DNA from: Candidatus Taylorbacteria bacterium RIFCSPHIGHO2_12_FULL_45_16 | Lineage (GTDB): Bacteria > Patescibacteriota > Minisyncoccia > Phycocordibacterales > PALSA-1337 | Direction of reading: 5' to 3' | NCBI GenBank assembly: GCA_001821055.1 | Contig: MHRT01000001.1 | Coordinates: 91,868-126,805, forward strand | Length of the DNA stretch: 34,938 nt | In this document: in pieces, positions 18,040 through 26,819 of the stretch | How the letters are laid out: each line of letters starts with the position of its first letter | Numbering within the stretch: the first letter of the stretch is position 1 | Program-made: the position numbers and the translations under genes | The notes under the pieces: generated by a model | Told to the model about the DNA's origin: nothing | Databases searched by the model: none | The model's input: only the letters and a program-made list of their open reading frames with translations

Positions 18040-20205
18040 ATGAACCGCGACTACCCACTAGAAAAAGTACGCAACTTCGGCATCATCGCTCACATCGATG
18101 CTGGCAAAACTACCACCTCGGAACGCATCCTGTACTACACCGGCATGATCCACAAGATCGGCGAGGTGCATGAAGGTGAGACGGTCACGGACTGGATGGA
18201 GCAGGAACGCGAACGCGGCATCACGATCACGGCGGCGGCCATTACCTGTTTTTGGAATCCGAGCTATAGGCGCGGCCTAAAAGGCGCTGATGGCAAAGAC
18301 GATGTCAGCAAAAAGGTCCGCTTCAACATCATCGATACTCCAGGACACATCGACTTTACGGTAGAAGTGAAGCGTTCTTTACGCGTACTCGATGGAGCAG
18401 TCGTCGTTTTTGACGGAGTTGCTGGAGTGGAACCACAATCAGAGACCAACTGGCGCTATGCCGATGAGAGCAAGGTTCCTCGTCTTTGCTTCATCAACAA
18501 GCTCGATCGCACTGGTGCGTCATTTGAGAAATCATACAAATCTATTTTGGAGCGCTTGAACAAGAACGCCGTTCGTTTTCAAATCCCTATCGGTTTGGAA
18601 GGAGATCATGTCGGTGTCGTGGATCTTTTGAGAATGAAAGCCTACTACTTTGAGGGGGAGAAGGGTATTGATGTCATTGAAAAGGAGATTCCGACAGATC
18701 TCTTGGAAGACGCCAAGAAATACCGCGCCGAAATGATTGAAAAAGTCGTGGAAACCGATGATGTGGCTATGCAAAATTTTCTTGACGGCAAAGAAATTTC
18801 CATTGCAGAATTCAAGGCTGTTGCTCGCAAGGCGGTAATAAATAACAAAATTTTTCCGGTTTTTACCGGCTCAGCCCTCAAAAATGTCGGCGTTCAGCTC
18901 ATTCTTGACGCGGTTGTTGACTATCTCCCGTCACCTTTGGACATTCCAGCCATCCGAGGCATTGATCCAAATACCGGAGCAGAGGTCTTTCGTCATGCCG
19001 ATGACAAGGAACCTTTCTCAGCTTTAGCATTCAAATTGCAAAATGATCCATTCGTCGGTGCCCTTACTTTCTTCCGTGTTTATTCCGGAACGATTGAAGC
19101 TGGTTCTTACATCTACAACTCCACCACTGGCAAGAGAGAACGTCTCGGCCGTATTGTCCGCCTTCAAGCTGACAAGCGCGAAGAGGTCAAGAAAGTTTTT
19201 GCCGGAGAGATCGCCGCGGCTGTTGGATTGAAAGATGCTCTAACCTCGCACACTTTCTGCGATGAAGACAAGCCGATAGTCTTGGAGACTATCAAATTCA
19301 TGGAGCCGGTCGTGTCCCTGCGCATTGAACCGAGGACCAAGGCCGACCAAGAGAAGATGGGCATGGCACTCCGCAAACTTGGCAATGAAGATCCGACATT
19401 CAGAGTTACGAGTAACCAAGAGACTGGCGAAACTATCATTTCTGGCATGGGAGAGCTTCATCTTGAAATCATGGTTGATCGCATGAAGCGTGAATTTGGC
19501 GTTGAAGCCAATGTCGGCGAGCCACAGGTGGCATATCGCGAGACCATCCTTGGCAGTGCCGAAGCTGAACACAAATACATCAAACAGACCGGCGGTAAGG
19601 GTCAATACGGCCATGTCCGTCTCAACTTGAAGCCGATGCAGCCGTTGGTTGAGGGCGAAAAGATCAAAAAGAACGTTAGCCGCTATGATGATTTTGAATT
19701 TGTTAATTCCATCAAAGGAGGCGTCATCCCCAATGAGTTTATTCCGGCAGTTGAAAAGGGAGTCCATGAAGCTATGGATAGAGGTATTGTTGCTGGTTTC
19801 AAGATGGTCAATATTTCCTGCGAACTGACTTTCGGTTCGTACCACGATGTTGACTCATCCGAGATTGCCTACAAGATTGCCGCTTCACAAGCATTCCAAG
19901 ATGCCGCCAAGCGTGCCAAGCCGGTTATTCTAGAACCTATCATGAAACTGGAGATCGTCGCTCCGGAAAAATACATCGGTGACATCAACGGTTCCATCGC
20001 TTCCAAGCGCGGCCAAGTCGAAGGTTCTGAACCTCGCGGCCAAGCCATCGCTATTCACGCCAAAGTTCCACTCTCGGAGATGTTTGGCTACACCACAGCT
20101 CTTCGTTCGATGACCTCTGGTCAGGGAAGCGCCATGATGGAATTTGATCACTATGAAGTTGTGCCGGGAAACGTCGAGAAGGAGATTGTCGAGAAGAGGA
20201 AATAA
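18040..20205 (+). CDS. fusA: Elongation factor G
   Basis: VRNFGIIAHIDAGKTTTSERILYYTG, EQERERGITITAAAITCFW, NIIDTPGHIDFTVEVKRSLRVLDGAV, GQYGHVRL. Confidence 0.97.
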   Translation: MNRDYPLEKVRNFGIIAHIDAGKTTTSERILYYTGMIHKIGEVHEGETVTDWMEQERERGITITAAAITCFWNPSYRRGLKGADGKDDVSKKVRFNIIDTPGHIDFTVEVKRSLRVLDGAVVVFDGVAGVEPQSETNWRYADESKVPRLCFINKLDRTGASFEKSYKSILERLNKNAVRFQIPIGLEGDHVGVVDLLRMKAYYFEGEKGIDVIEKEIPTDLLEDAKKYRAEMIEKVVETDDVAMQNFLDGKEISIAEFKAVARKAVINNKIFPVFTGSALKNVGVQLILDAVVDYLPSPLDIPAIRGIDPNTGAEVFRHADDKEPFSALAFKLQNDPFVGALTFFRVYSGTIEAGSYIYNSTTGKRERLGRIVRLQADKREEVKKVFAGEIAAAVGLKDALTSHTFCDEDKPIVLETIKFMEPVVSLRIEPRTKADQEKMGMALRKLGNEDPTFRVTSNQETGETIISGMGELHLEIMVDRMKREFGVEANVGEPQVAYRETILGSAEAEHKYIKQTGGKGQYGHVRLNLKPMQPLVEGEKIKKNVSRYDDFEFVNSIKGGVIPNEFIPAVEKGVHEAMDRGIVAGFKMVNISCELTFGSYHDVDSSEIAYKIAASQAFQDAAKRAKPVILEPIMKLEIVAPEKYIGDINGSIASKRGQVEGSEPRGQAIAIHAKVPLSEMFGYTTALRSMTSGQGSAMMEFDHYEVVPGNVEKEIVEKRK

Positions 20206-20239
20206 ATCCGTAAGATATGGCAGCTTATTTTGTCGGTGC

Positions 20240-20276
20240 TTGACATCTGAATAACCGTTGTATATACTTCGGTTAT
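20240..20276 (+). promoter_or_regulatory. TA2 promoter/operator: TTGACA-N17-TATACT overlapped by palindrome ATAACCG-N12-CGGTTAT
   Basis: -35 20240-20245, -10 20263-20268; arms 20251-20257 and 20270-20276 (perfect 7 bp). Confidence 0.88.
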
Positions 20277-20547
20277 GAAAACAGTCATAAACATAAAAGT
20301 AGATCGTGATATCAAGGAACATGCTTTCAAGGTGGCGAAAAACATGGGCCTTCCTTTGAGCACCATTATCAACGCTTTCCTGAAGAAGTTCATCGCTGAC
20401 CAGAGTATCACTTTTACCGCGCCCCTCAAGCCCTCCAAGAATCTTGAGAAGATCCTGAAGAGAGCAGATAAGGATATAAAAATGGGTCGAAACCTGTCTC
20501 CGGTTTTTACGAATGTTGAAGATATGATGGCCTATCTCAATAAGTAA
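20275..20547 (+). CDS. RelB/DinJ-family antitoxin (TA2)
   Basis: MKTVINIKVDRDIKEHAFKVAKNMGLPLSTIINAFLKKFIADQSITFTA. Confidence 0.87.
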   Translation: MKTVINIKVDRDIKEHAFKVAKNMGLPLSTIINAFLKKFIADQSITFTAPLKPSKNLEKILKRADKDIKMGRNLSPVFTNVEDMMAYLNK

Positions 20548-20565
20548 TTTCCATGAAATATCTTA

Positions 20566-20832
20566 ATGAAAATAAGCGGATTCATATTGCACAAAGATTT
20601 CAAGAAAACCTTCTCGAAACTACAGCGGGGTATTAAAGATACCTTCGAAGAAAGATCTTCGATATTTATCTCACAACCGTCACATATAGTGCTCAACAAT
20701 CACCCTCTGGGCGGCACGTGGGAAGACCATTGGAGTATCAATATCACCGGAGACATAAGAGCGATTTACAGGATTGAAGAAAATATCGCGATTTTCGTGG
20801 CTATCAGGACACACGGTCAGCTATATAAATAG
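20566..20832 (+). CDS. RelE/YafQ-family mRNA interferase toxin (TA2)
   Basis: LHKDFKKTFSKLQRGIKDTFEERSSIF...LNNHPLGGTWEDHWSINITGDIRAIYR...AIRTHGQLYK. Confidence 0.87.
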   Translation: MKISGFILHKDFKKTFSKLQRGIKDTFEERSSIFISQPSHIVLNNHPLGGTWEDHWSINITGDIRAIYRIEENIAIFVAIRTHGQLYK

Positions 20833-20966
20833 GTTCTTTGCTCATTGTGTCTGTGCATAACCCGCTTTTGAGAATATGGAGGGGGTGTTACTATATGGTC
20901 AGTAATTAGAGTTTCATCAACTTGATTGTTATTGTCTTTATTAATTCACTCTAAATTTTTATTGAA

Positions 20967-23900
20967 ATGAAAAAATCAATTCTCTCGTTTGTTATCCCGC
21001 TAGCGGTCTTCACCCTTGTGGCTGTTCTCGTTGTGCCAGGTAATGTCGGGGCGCAAGTCACTATACCCACAATTCAAGTTGTTTCACCTAATGGTGGTGA
21101 GCATTACAATGTTGGAGATACCATAAAAATCATAGTCAGAACGTCAAACTTACCATCCTTGACAAAAGTTCAGGTAGCACTGTCATCCGCTGGGGGGATG
21201 AAGGCCCTCAATGATTTAAATGATAGAGCGGGTGCCATTGGAGATGAGTGGACTTTCTTGTACAAAGTTGATCACAGTTTTTTTGTGACGCCGACGAAGA
21301 TATATGCATGGTTATGGGGTCCCTACGTGTATAATCCTTTGTATGATGATTACAGCGATAATTATTTCACCATTTCAGATGTTACTAATCCCACAATCAA
21401 CATAACTTCCAATCCCAACACGATTATTTTGGGTGAATCTTCGGTAGTTTCTTGGACTGCAACAAGCGAGAAGATATGTAGCAATATTGTTAGCTGTACG
21501 AATACCCAAACAATATGCTCTAGCAATTTTTTCGGTATTTCTTCTTCGGAATCATTATCTGGTAGCCGAACAGTTATTCCGAAAACAATAGGAATTATCC
21601 CCTTTTCATTGATTTGTAAGGGCGTAAATGGGACGCTTGTGCAAGCGACAACTACTATTAGTGTTGACCCCGTACCGAGTCCTTCCGTCACCGTTATTTC
21701 GCCAAATGGAGGAGAAGAATTGCGGATAGGTAAGATGTACGAAATAAAATGGGACGGTAGAAACTTCCCGGCTGATAACATGGTCGGGATTGCACTTGTG
21801 AATGAGGCAACTGTGAACACGTATCTACATGATCTCACTAATTACCTCTTTGATAATAAAATAACTACAGGTTCCGTGAGTTGGACTGTTCCTGATACAA
21901 TCACTCCTGGCAAATATCGTCTAAGGATGTTTTGTGGAATAAATGGCACGGATCGTTATTGTAGTGAAGATGGCTCTCTCGACAGTAACCCTCAATCACA
22001 AGACTATAGTGATTCGTTTTTTACCATCACTTCCACTCCGCCAACTTCCTGCTACAACTTCAGCGTCAATCTCCAGATCGGTTCCCGTGGTGACGATGTA
22101 ACCGCACTTCAAAAGTTCCTCATAGCTAAGGGATTTTCCATTAGCGAAGGAGTCACGGGCTATTTTAGCTATGGAACATTTACCGCTTTAACAAAATACC
22201 AAAGAAGTGTCGGTCTTCCCGCAACCGGTTTCTTTGGTCCGTTGACTAGGGCGAAGGTAAATAAGGATTGTCAATCTACCCCTGTAATCAATATCTCCTG
22301 GAGTAATGGTACAGACAAGGTGCTTGTTGGTCTGGTTGATAGCAGGTTTGAGAAAGATGGAACAGTATTGGGATGGATTCTACTTGATCAGAAACCCAAT
22401 GGTTCATTTGCCTGGAATGGACAAAGTATAAGTGATCTGAGTGGAAAAGTATCGTGGCCACCGCTTTCTTTGTCTTCAGGGCCGTTTCGTATTATCGCGG
22501 TTACGGCAGGTTCCGGCAAAAATTATTGTTTAGATTATAAACCAGAGTGTAGTATTGTTCTCAGTGAATACTTTAATATCTCAAATGAAAAAATTGATAT
22601 TAGACTTGAACCATTTATTTCAAATCAAAATTACGTCACTGTCACCAATCCTAGCGCAGGTGAAGTTCTTCAGACTGGATTTCAGTACAAAATCATCTGG
22701 ACAACCAACTCTCTTGATAAGGATCAATTGTTTGATATTACGGAATTTTCCGATAGCGGTAAAAGTTTGATTGCCGAAGGGGTCACGACGATGAATTGCA
22801 CCCAAGTTGTCTATGTCAGACCTGGAGAAAATAAATATACCTGTATCACAGATTGGATTCCGAAACAGGTCTCGTCAAAATCCCGATTGGTTGTTAGCAA
22901 GCGTGGGACGAATGAAGTGGGATATTCGGGAAGTTTCTCTGTTGTATCTAAGACAGGTACAGGGCCTTCCATCACCGTCCTTTCGCCGAATGGGGGAGAA
23001 TCTTGGACAAGAGGGACGACTCAGACGATAAAGTGGAATGACAATACGCCTATTCCAGCCTGTCCGACTGGAGCATACTGCACCCAACCCGCCCCCAAAT
23101 CTTATGACGTCAAACTGGCTCCATATTATCCACCATGCACAGGAAGGGTATGTCCTGCTTATCCATACATTGCACCTTACCCAATCGCTATTGGTATAAG
23201 CAAGCCATCTTATGAGTGGAATGTTGGTCTTACCAAAGGCGACGTGACGGCTCCTGACGGTTCTTATAAAGTTCAAATATGTCAGACTGGCACAAACACT
23301 TGCGACTTCAGCGACTCTTTCTTCACCATAGATTCTCGAACTATCAAGCCATCCATCAGCATAACAAGCCCAAATGGTGGAGAGGTATGGTATGGGAATA
23401 ATTCATATCAGTTGAGATGGAGAAGTGTAAATATGCCCAATGATGGTTATTTGAGAGCTCTTCTCATCGCACGTGATGGATCAACCTTTGATTCTCTTGT
23501 AAATAAGAGTTCCCCAGGAGAGATTTGTGTAATTGCCACTGAAGCGAATAAATCTTGTGTATCAATAAATTCTGGTTCTGTAACAATTCCGATTCTTGAT
23601 GGCTGGATAACCCCAGGTGAATATAAAGTTCGAATTGGTTGTTTTAAAATGAACTCACAAATTCCTTGTACAAATTATTTTGGTGAGACAGGAGATGAAA
23701 GCGATTCTTATTTCACTATTGCTTCTGAAATTTCCACCAACCCTCCTCCAACTCCTATACCCACTCCAACACCAACCCCAGTAAACCTCATCACTTCCTT
23801 CACTCAAGGCACGGCATATTCCTACGACAACTTCACAAAATCAGGCAACAGCATCACTTCAGCCGTTGAATCATCTGCCAATATCGGTGGAGCCATCTCC

Positions 23901-24251
23901 AACCGTCTCACATTAGATACTTCCAAGAAGTATAAGCTGACCTATACCCTCAATCTTAACTCCGGCACGGCTCCGAACATTCGTTTTGTCTCTGGCTCTG
24001 ATGGTAGAAGCTCAATCTATCTTACCGCAAGCAATACTAGAGCTCTGGATCAAATCGCCCAAAACGGCACCAATTCGGTAACCTTTACTCCCTCAAAGAC
24101 AAATGGTTACATTGAAATCTCCGTTGGAAGCGGCTCAAAAACTGACTTTTCCATGAGCAATATTTCTCTTGAAGAAGTCGGACCTTCAGCCCAGAGCGTC
24201 TCTTTTACGGCTCTAGTATTCGAAGCTATTGAAAAGTGGCTGGGGAGATAG
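20967..24251 (+). CDS. Large secreted multidomain protein: repeated SPNGGE-type Ig-like (Kre9/KNH-like) domains, PG_binding_1-like domain, proline-rich linker, C-terminal beta-rich domain
   Basis: Signal-like N terminus MKKSILSFVIPLAVFTLVAVLVVPGNVGA; repeats VVSPNGGEHYNVGD, VISPNGGEELRIG, TNPSAGEVLQTG, VLSPNGGESWTRG, ITSPNGGEVWYG; LQIGSRGDDVTALQKFLIAKGF...FGPLTRAKV; linker NPPPTPIPTPTPTPV. Confidence 0.85.
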   Translation: MKKSILSFVIPLAVFTLVAVLVVPGNVGAQVTIPTIQVVSPNGGEHYNVGDTIKIIVRTSNLPSLTKVQVALSSAGGMKALNDLNDRAGAIGDEWTFLYKVDHSFFVTPTKIYAWLWGPYVYNPLYDDYSDNYFTISDVTNPTINITSNPNTIILGESSVVSWTATSEKICSNIVSCTNTQTICSSNFFGISSSESLSGSRTVIPKTIGIIPFSLICKGVNGTLVQATTTISVDPVPSPSVTVISPNGGEELRIGKMYEIKWDGRNFPADNMVGIALVNEATVNTYLHDLTNYLFDNKITTGSVSWTVPDTITPGKYRLRMFCGINGTDRYCSEDGSLDSNPQSQDYSDSFFTITSTPPTSCYNFSVNLQIGSRGDDVTALQKFLIAKGFSISEGVTGYFSYGTFTALTKYQRSVGLPATGFFGPLTRAKVNKDCQSTPVINISWSNGTDKVLVGLVDSRFEKDGTVLGWILLDQKPNGSFAWNGQSISDLSGKVSWPPLSLSSGPFRIIAVTAGSGKNYCLDYKPECSIVLSEYFNISNEKIDIRLEPFISNQNYVTVTNPSAGEVLQTGFQYKIIWTTNSLDKDQLFDITEFSDSGKSLIAEGVTTMNCTQVVYVRPGENKYTCITDWIPKQVSSKSRLVVSKRGTNEVGYSGSFSVVSKTGTGPSITVLSPNGGESWTRGTTQTIKWNDNTPIPACPTGAYCTQPAPKSYDVKLAPYYPPCTGRVCPAYPYIAPYPIAIGISKPSYEWNVGLTKGDVTAPDGSYKVQICQTGTNTCDFSDSFFTIDSRTIKPSISITSPNGGEVWYGNNSYQLRWRSVNMPNDGYLRALLIARDGSTFDSLVNKSSPGEICVIATEANKSCVSINSGSVTIPILDGWITPGEYKVRIGCFKMNSQIPCTNYFGETGDESDSYFTIASEISTNPPPTPIPTPTPTPVNLITSFTQGTAYSYDNFTKSGNSITSAVESSANIGGAISNRLTLDTSKKYKLTYTLNLNSGTAPNIRFVSGSDGRSSIYLTASNTRALDQIAQNGTNSVTFTPSKTNGYIEISVGSGSKTDFSMSNISLEEVGPSAQSVSFTALVFEAIEKWLGR

Positions 24252-24260
24252 ATTCAAGAA

Positions 24261-24305
24261 AGGCGTAGGGTAGACCTACGCCTCACTCCCGCAGTTGCGG
24301 GAGTG
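24261..24305 (+). repeat. Two adjacent perfect hairpins between the secreted protein and the adk-like gene
   Basis: AGGCGTAGG-GTAGA-CCTACGCCT (24261-24283) and CACTCCCGCA-GT-TGCGGGAGTG (24284-24305). Confidence 0.9.
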
Positions 24306-24330
24306 TTTCCTACAGGCTAAACTATCTATA

Positions 24331-24936
24331 ATGTCAAATTCGCATAAACCGCAGGCCTATATTTTTATCGGCAGATCCGGATGTGGTAAAGGGACGCAGG
24401 TACAGCTCTTGGTCGATGTCTTAAAGATAAGAACCCCAGAAATTGATGTTTTGTATGTTCAAACGGGACAGGAGTTTCGGGATTTTATCCAAAAACCGAC
24501 GATTACTGCCAAAAAATCAAAGGAAATATACGATGCAGGCAGTCTCCAGCCGGAATTTTTGACGGTGAATATGTGGGTGCGACCACTGATTGATCAATAT
24601 AAAGGCAATCAACATTTGATTTTTGACGGCACGCCAAGAAAATTCCATGAAGCGGGAGTGTTGCATTCATGTTTTGGTTTTTATGGATTTGATAAACCGT
24701 GGGTCATTAATATTGATATAAGTGAAAATGAATCAATCAAACGATTATTGGCGCGTAAGCGTTTTGATGACAACGAGGTTGATATTCGCAAACGACTCTC
24801 GTGGTACGAGGTTGATGTCGTCCCAACGCTTGGATACTATGACGACAATCCAGCTTATAATTTTTTGAAGATTTTCGGTGAAGGGAGCATAGAAGAAATC
24901 CACGCTGATATTGTGAAAAAATTGGGCTTGGAGTAA
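24331..24936 (+). CDS. Adenylate kinase / nucleoside monophosphate kinase-like P-loop protein
   Basis: IFIGRSGCGKGTQVQLLVDVL, HLIFDGTPRK, RLLARKRFDDNEVDIRKRLSWY. ATG 24331 (MSNSHKPQ) preferred. Confidence 0.8.
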   Translation: MSNSHKPQAYIFIGRSGCGKGTQVQLLVDVLKIRTPEIDVLYVQTGQEFRDFIQKPTITAKKSKEIYDAGSLQPEFLTVNMWVRPLIDQYKGNQHLIFDGTPRKFHEAGVLHSCFGFYGFDKPWVINIDISENESIKRLLARKRFDDNEVDIRKRLSWYEVDVVPTLGYYDDNPAYNFLKIFGEGSIEEIHADIVKKLGLE

Positions 24937-25042
24937 AGTAAGGTGCGCGATATGGACCCCTGAATTACGCGAATTCCACGAATTTGCCGCCAAAAATAAC
25001 TGGCCTAGTATTTATTTATAGATTCGTATCACTTTCATTTTC

Positions 25043-25810
25043 GTGATTAATATAAAGACCAAACAAGATATTGCTATACTCCGAGAGGGCGGCAGACGAC
25101 ATGCTTACATTTTGAAAGAGTTGGCGAAAATGGTGAGACCGGGCACACATGTTGTTGATTTAGACACACACGCGACAAAACTTATTGAAAAAGGCGGTGA
25201 CATGCCCGCTTTTTTGAATTATCAACCATACGGGGCGGCACGACCATATCCGGCGACGCTCTGCGTTTCAATTAACGACGAAATTGTCCATGGTATCCCG
25301 ACTGAGGGCGATAAAGTACTCAAAGAAGGCGATATTGTAAGCATTGATTTGGGTATGACCCACAAAGGAATGGTCACTGACGCGGCTATTACTGTGCCGG
25401 TGGGTAGAATTCACAAAGAATTGAAGGAATTACTTGTAACCACCCAAAAAGCGCTTATGGCGGGTGTTAAGGCGGCGAGAGGAGGCGCTAAAGTAGGAGA
25501 CATCAGTAACTCCATACAACGAATTGGTTTAGCCCATGGCTATGGCATAGTTGAAGAATTAGCGGGCCATGGCGTGGGTTATCATGTGCACGAAGAGCCT
25601 TATGTGCCGAACTACGGCCAAGCGGTGAAAGGGGAGAGACTAAAACCAGGAATGGTGATTGCTATTGAGCCGATGTTTAATCTGGGGACGAAGAAAATTA
25701 GATTGGATATGGATGGGTACACATATCGAACGGCTGATGGGGAACCGAGCGCGCATTTTGAACACACCATCGTCATTACCAAAGGCGACGCAGAAATCTT
25801 GACGGTATAA
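25043..25810 (+). CDS. map: Methionine aminopeptidase type I
   Basis: SINDEIVHGIPTEGDKVLKEGDIVSIDLGMTHKGMVTDAAITV, GHGVGYHVHEEPYVPNYG, MVIAIEPMFN, EHTIVIT; GTG start. Confidence 0.95.
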   Translation: MINIKTKQDIAILREGGRRHAYILKELAKMVRPGTHVVDLDTHATKLIEKGGDMPAFLNYQPYGAARPYPATLCVSINDEIVHGIPTEGDKVLKEGDIVSIDLGMTHKGMVTDAAITVPVGRIHKELKELLVTTQKALMAGVKAARGGAKVGDISNSIQRIGLAHGYGIVEELAGHGVGYHVHEEPYVPNYGQAVKGERLKPGMVIAIEPMFNLGTKKIRLDMDGYTYRTADGEPSAHFEHTIVITKGDAEILTV

Positions 25811-25890
25811 TTGTATTTGATAATGCACGTTCAAAACCTCATGTTGCTTTTGCCTTGCTTCTTGTCATATTTAACCCTACAATGATATCC

Positions 25891-26499
25891 ATGAAAAATC
25901 ACCCAAAATACGAGCGCACGCTAGTCATTATTAAACCAGATGGAATACAACGCTCACTCGTCGGCGAAGTCATCAAGCGTTATGAGCAGATAGGATTGAA
26001 GCTGACGGCCATAAAAATGATGGTTGCCACGCCGGAATTGATCGAAAAACATTATACTCTTGATCCGGAATGGCGTACGGTGACAGGTCTGAAGACTATC
26101 AAAGGCTATAAGGACAAAGGTATGAAGCCACCATCGGAGGACCCGCATGAAATAACGACTAAGATCTTAAAAAATCTTATAAGATATATGACAAGCGGTC
26201 CGATTGTGGCTATGGTTTGGGAGGGCGCGCATGCAGTTGCTATCGTGCGCAAACTGACGGGCGGTACCGAACCCCTAACATCAGATGCTGGTACCATCAG
26301 AGGCGACTTTGTGATGGATTCCTACAAAATGTCGGATGATGATGGAAGGTCAGTCAGGAATATTGTTCACGCCTCGGGATCATCCAAAGAGGCCGAAGAT
26401 GAAATCAAGCATTGGTTCAAACCGGAGGAAGTTATAAGATACAAATCAATCCAAGAAAAAATACTTTATGATGTCAATCTGGATGGAATATTAGAATAA
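25891..26499 (+). CDS. ndk: Nucleoside diphosphate kinase (extended form)
   Basis: ERTLVIIKPDGIQRSLVGEVIKRYEQIGLKLTAIKMM, YMTSGPIVAMVWEGAHAVAIVRKLTGGTEP, GTIRGDF, NIVHASGSSKEAEDEIKHWF. Confidence 0.93.
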   Translation: MKNHPKYERTLVIIKPDGIQRSLVGEVIKRYEQIGLKLTAIKMMVATPELIEKHYTLDPEWRTVTGLKTIKGYKDKGMKPPSEDPHEITTKILKNLIRYMTSGPIVAMVWEGAHAVAIVRKLTGGTEPLTSDAGTIRGDFVMDSYKMSDDDGRSVRNIVHASGSSKEAEDEIKHWFKPEEVIRYKSIQEKILYDVNLDGILE

Positions 26500-26583
26500 A
26501 TTATTGCATATAGCACAACATCGTGTTGCGACTTCTTGTACACCTTTTATCAACTTGTTTTTTGTTCGGCGTATAATACAATT

Positions 26584-26790
26584 AACACAGGTTACGAAGT
26601 ATTAACCCTATACCACATTATTTGGGATCCCAAAGAACTTCGGTTCAAATTAGATCGCACCTTGGTGTTGATTTTGAGGGAACCCACCTAGTTCATCTAG
26701 GTTAAGCAATACTTCGTAGCCAACCAAAGAATCTCCCTGAAGTCCGTTTGTCGTTGGCAAGCGAGGCTGGTTATAGGGGATTTTTTGATT
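26584..26790 (+). ncRNA. Candidate structured non-coding RNA (~205 nt), family not recognised
   Basis: TATAAT at 26572-26577; 14-bp closing stem GGTTACGAAGTATT/AATACTTCGTAGCC (26590-26603 / 26708-26721); internal hairpins incl. GAAC-UUCG-GUUC; 3' stem followed by TTTTTT. No good ORF. Confidence 0.6.
26730..26786 (+). terminator. Terminator-like stem with T-tract at the 3' end of the ncRNA candidate
   Basis: AATC(T)CCCT ... AGGGGATT followed by TTTTTT; branched, with internal hairpin TCGTT-GGCA-AGCGA. Confidence 0.55.
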
Positions 26791-26819
26791 TATGGACTGA
26801 AAACACCTATACTTAACCG

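Noticed and set aside
19240-19845. 201-aa minus-strand ORF opposite fusA
   Set aside because: Shadow frame of a clearly coding, conserved gene; translation has no recognisable motif.
26641-26660. GGTTCAAATTAGATC resembling a tRNA T-loop
   Set aside because: No matching T-stem, anticodon arm or acceptor stem; better explained as part of the structured ncRNA candidate (UUCG hairpin).
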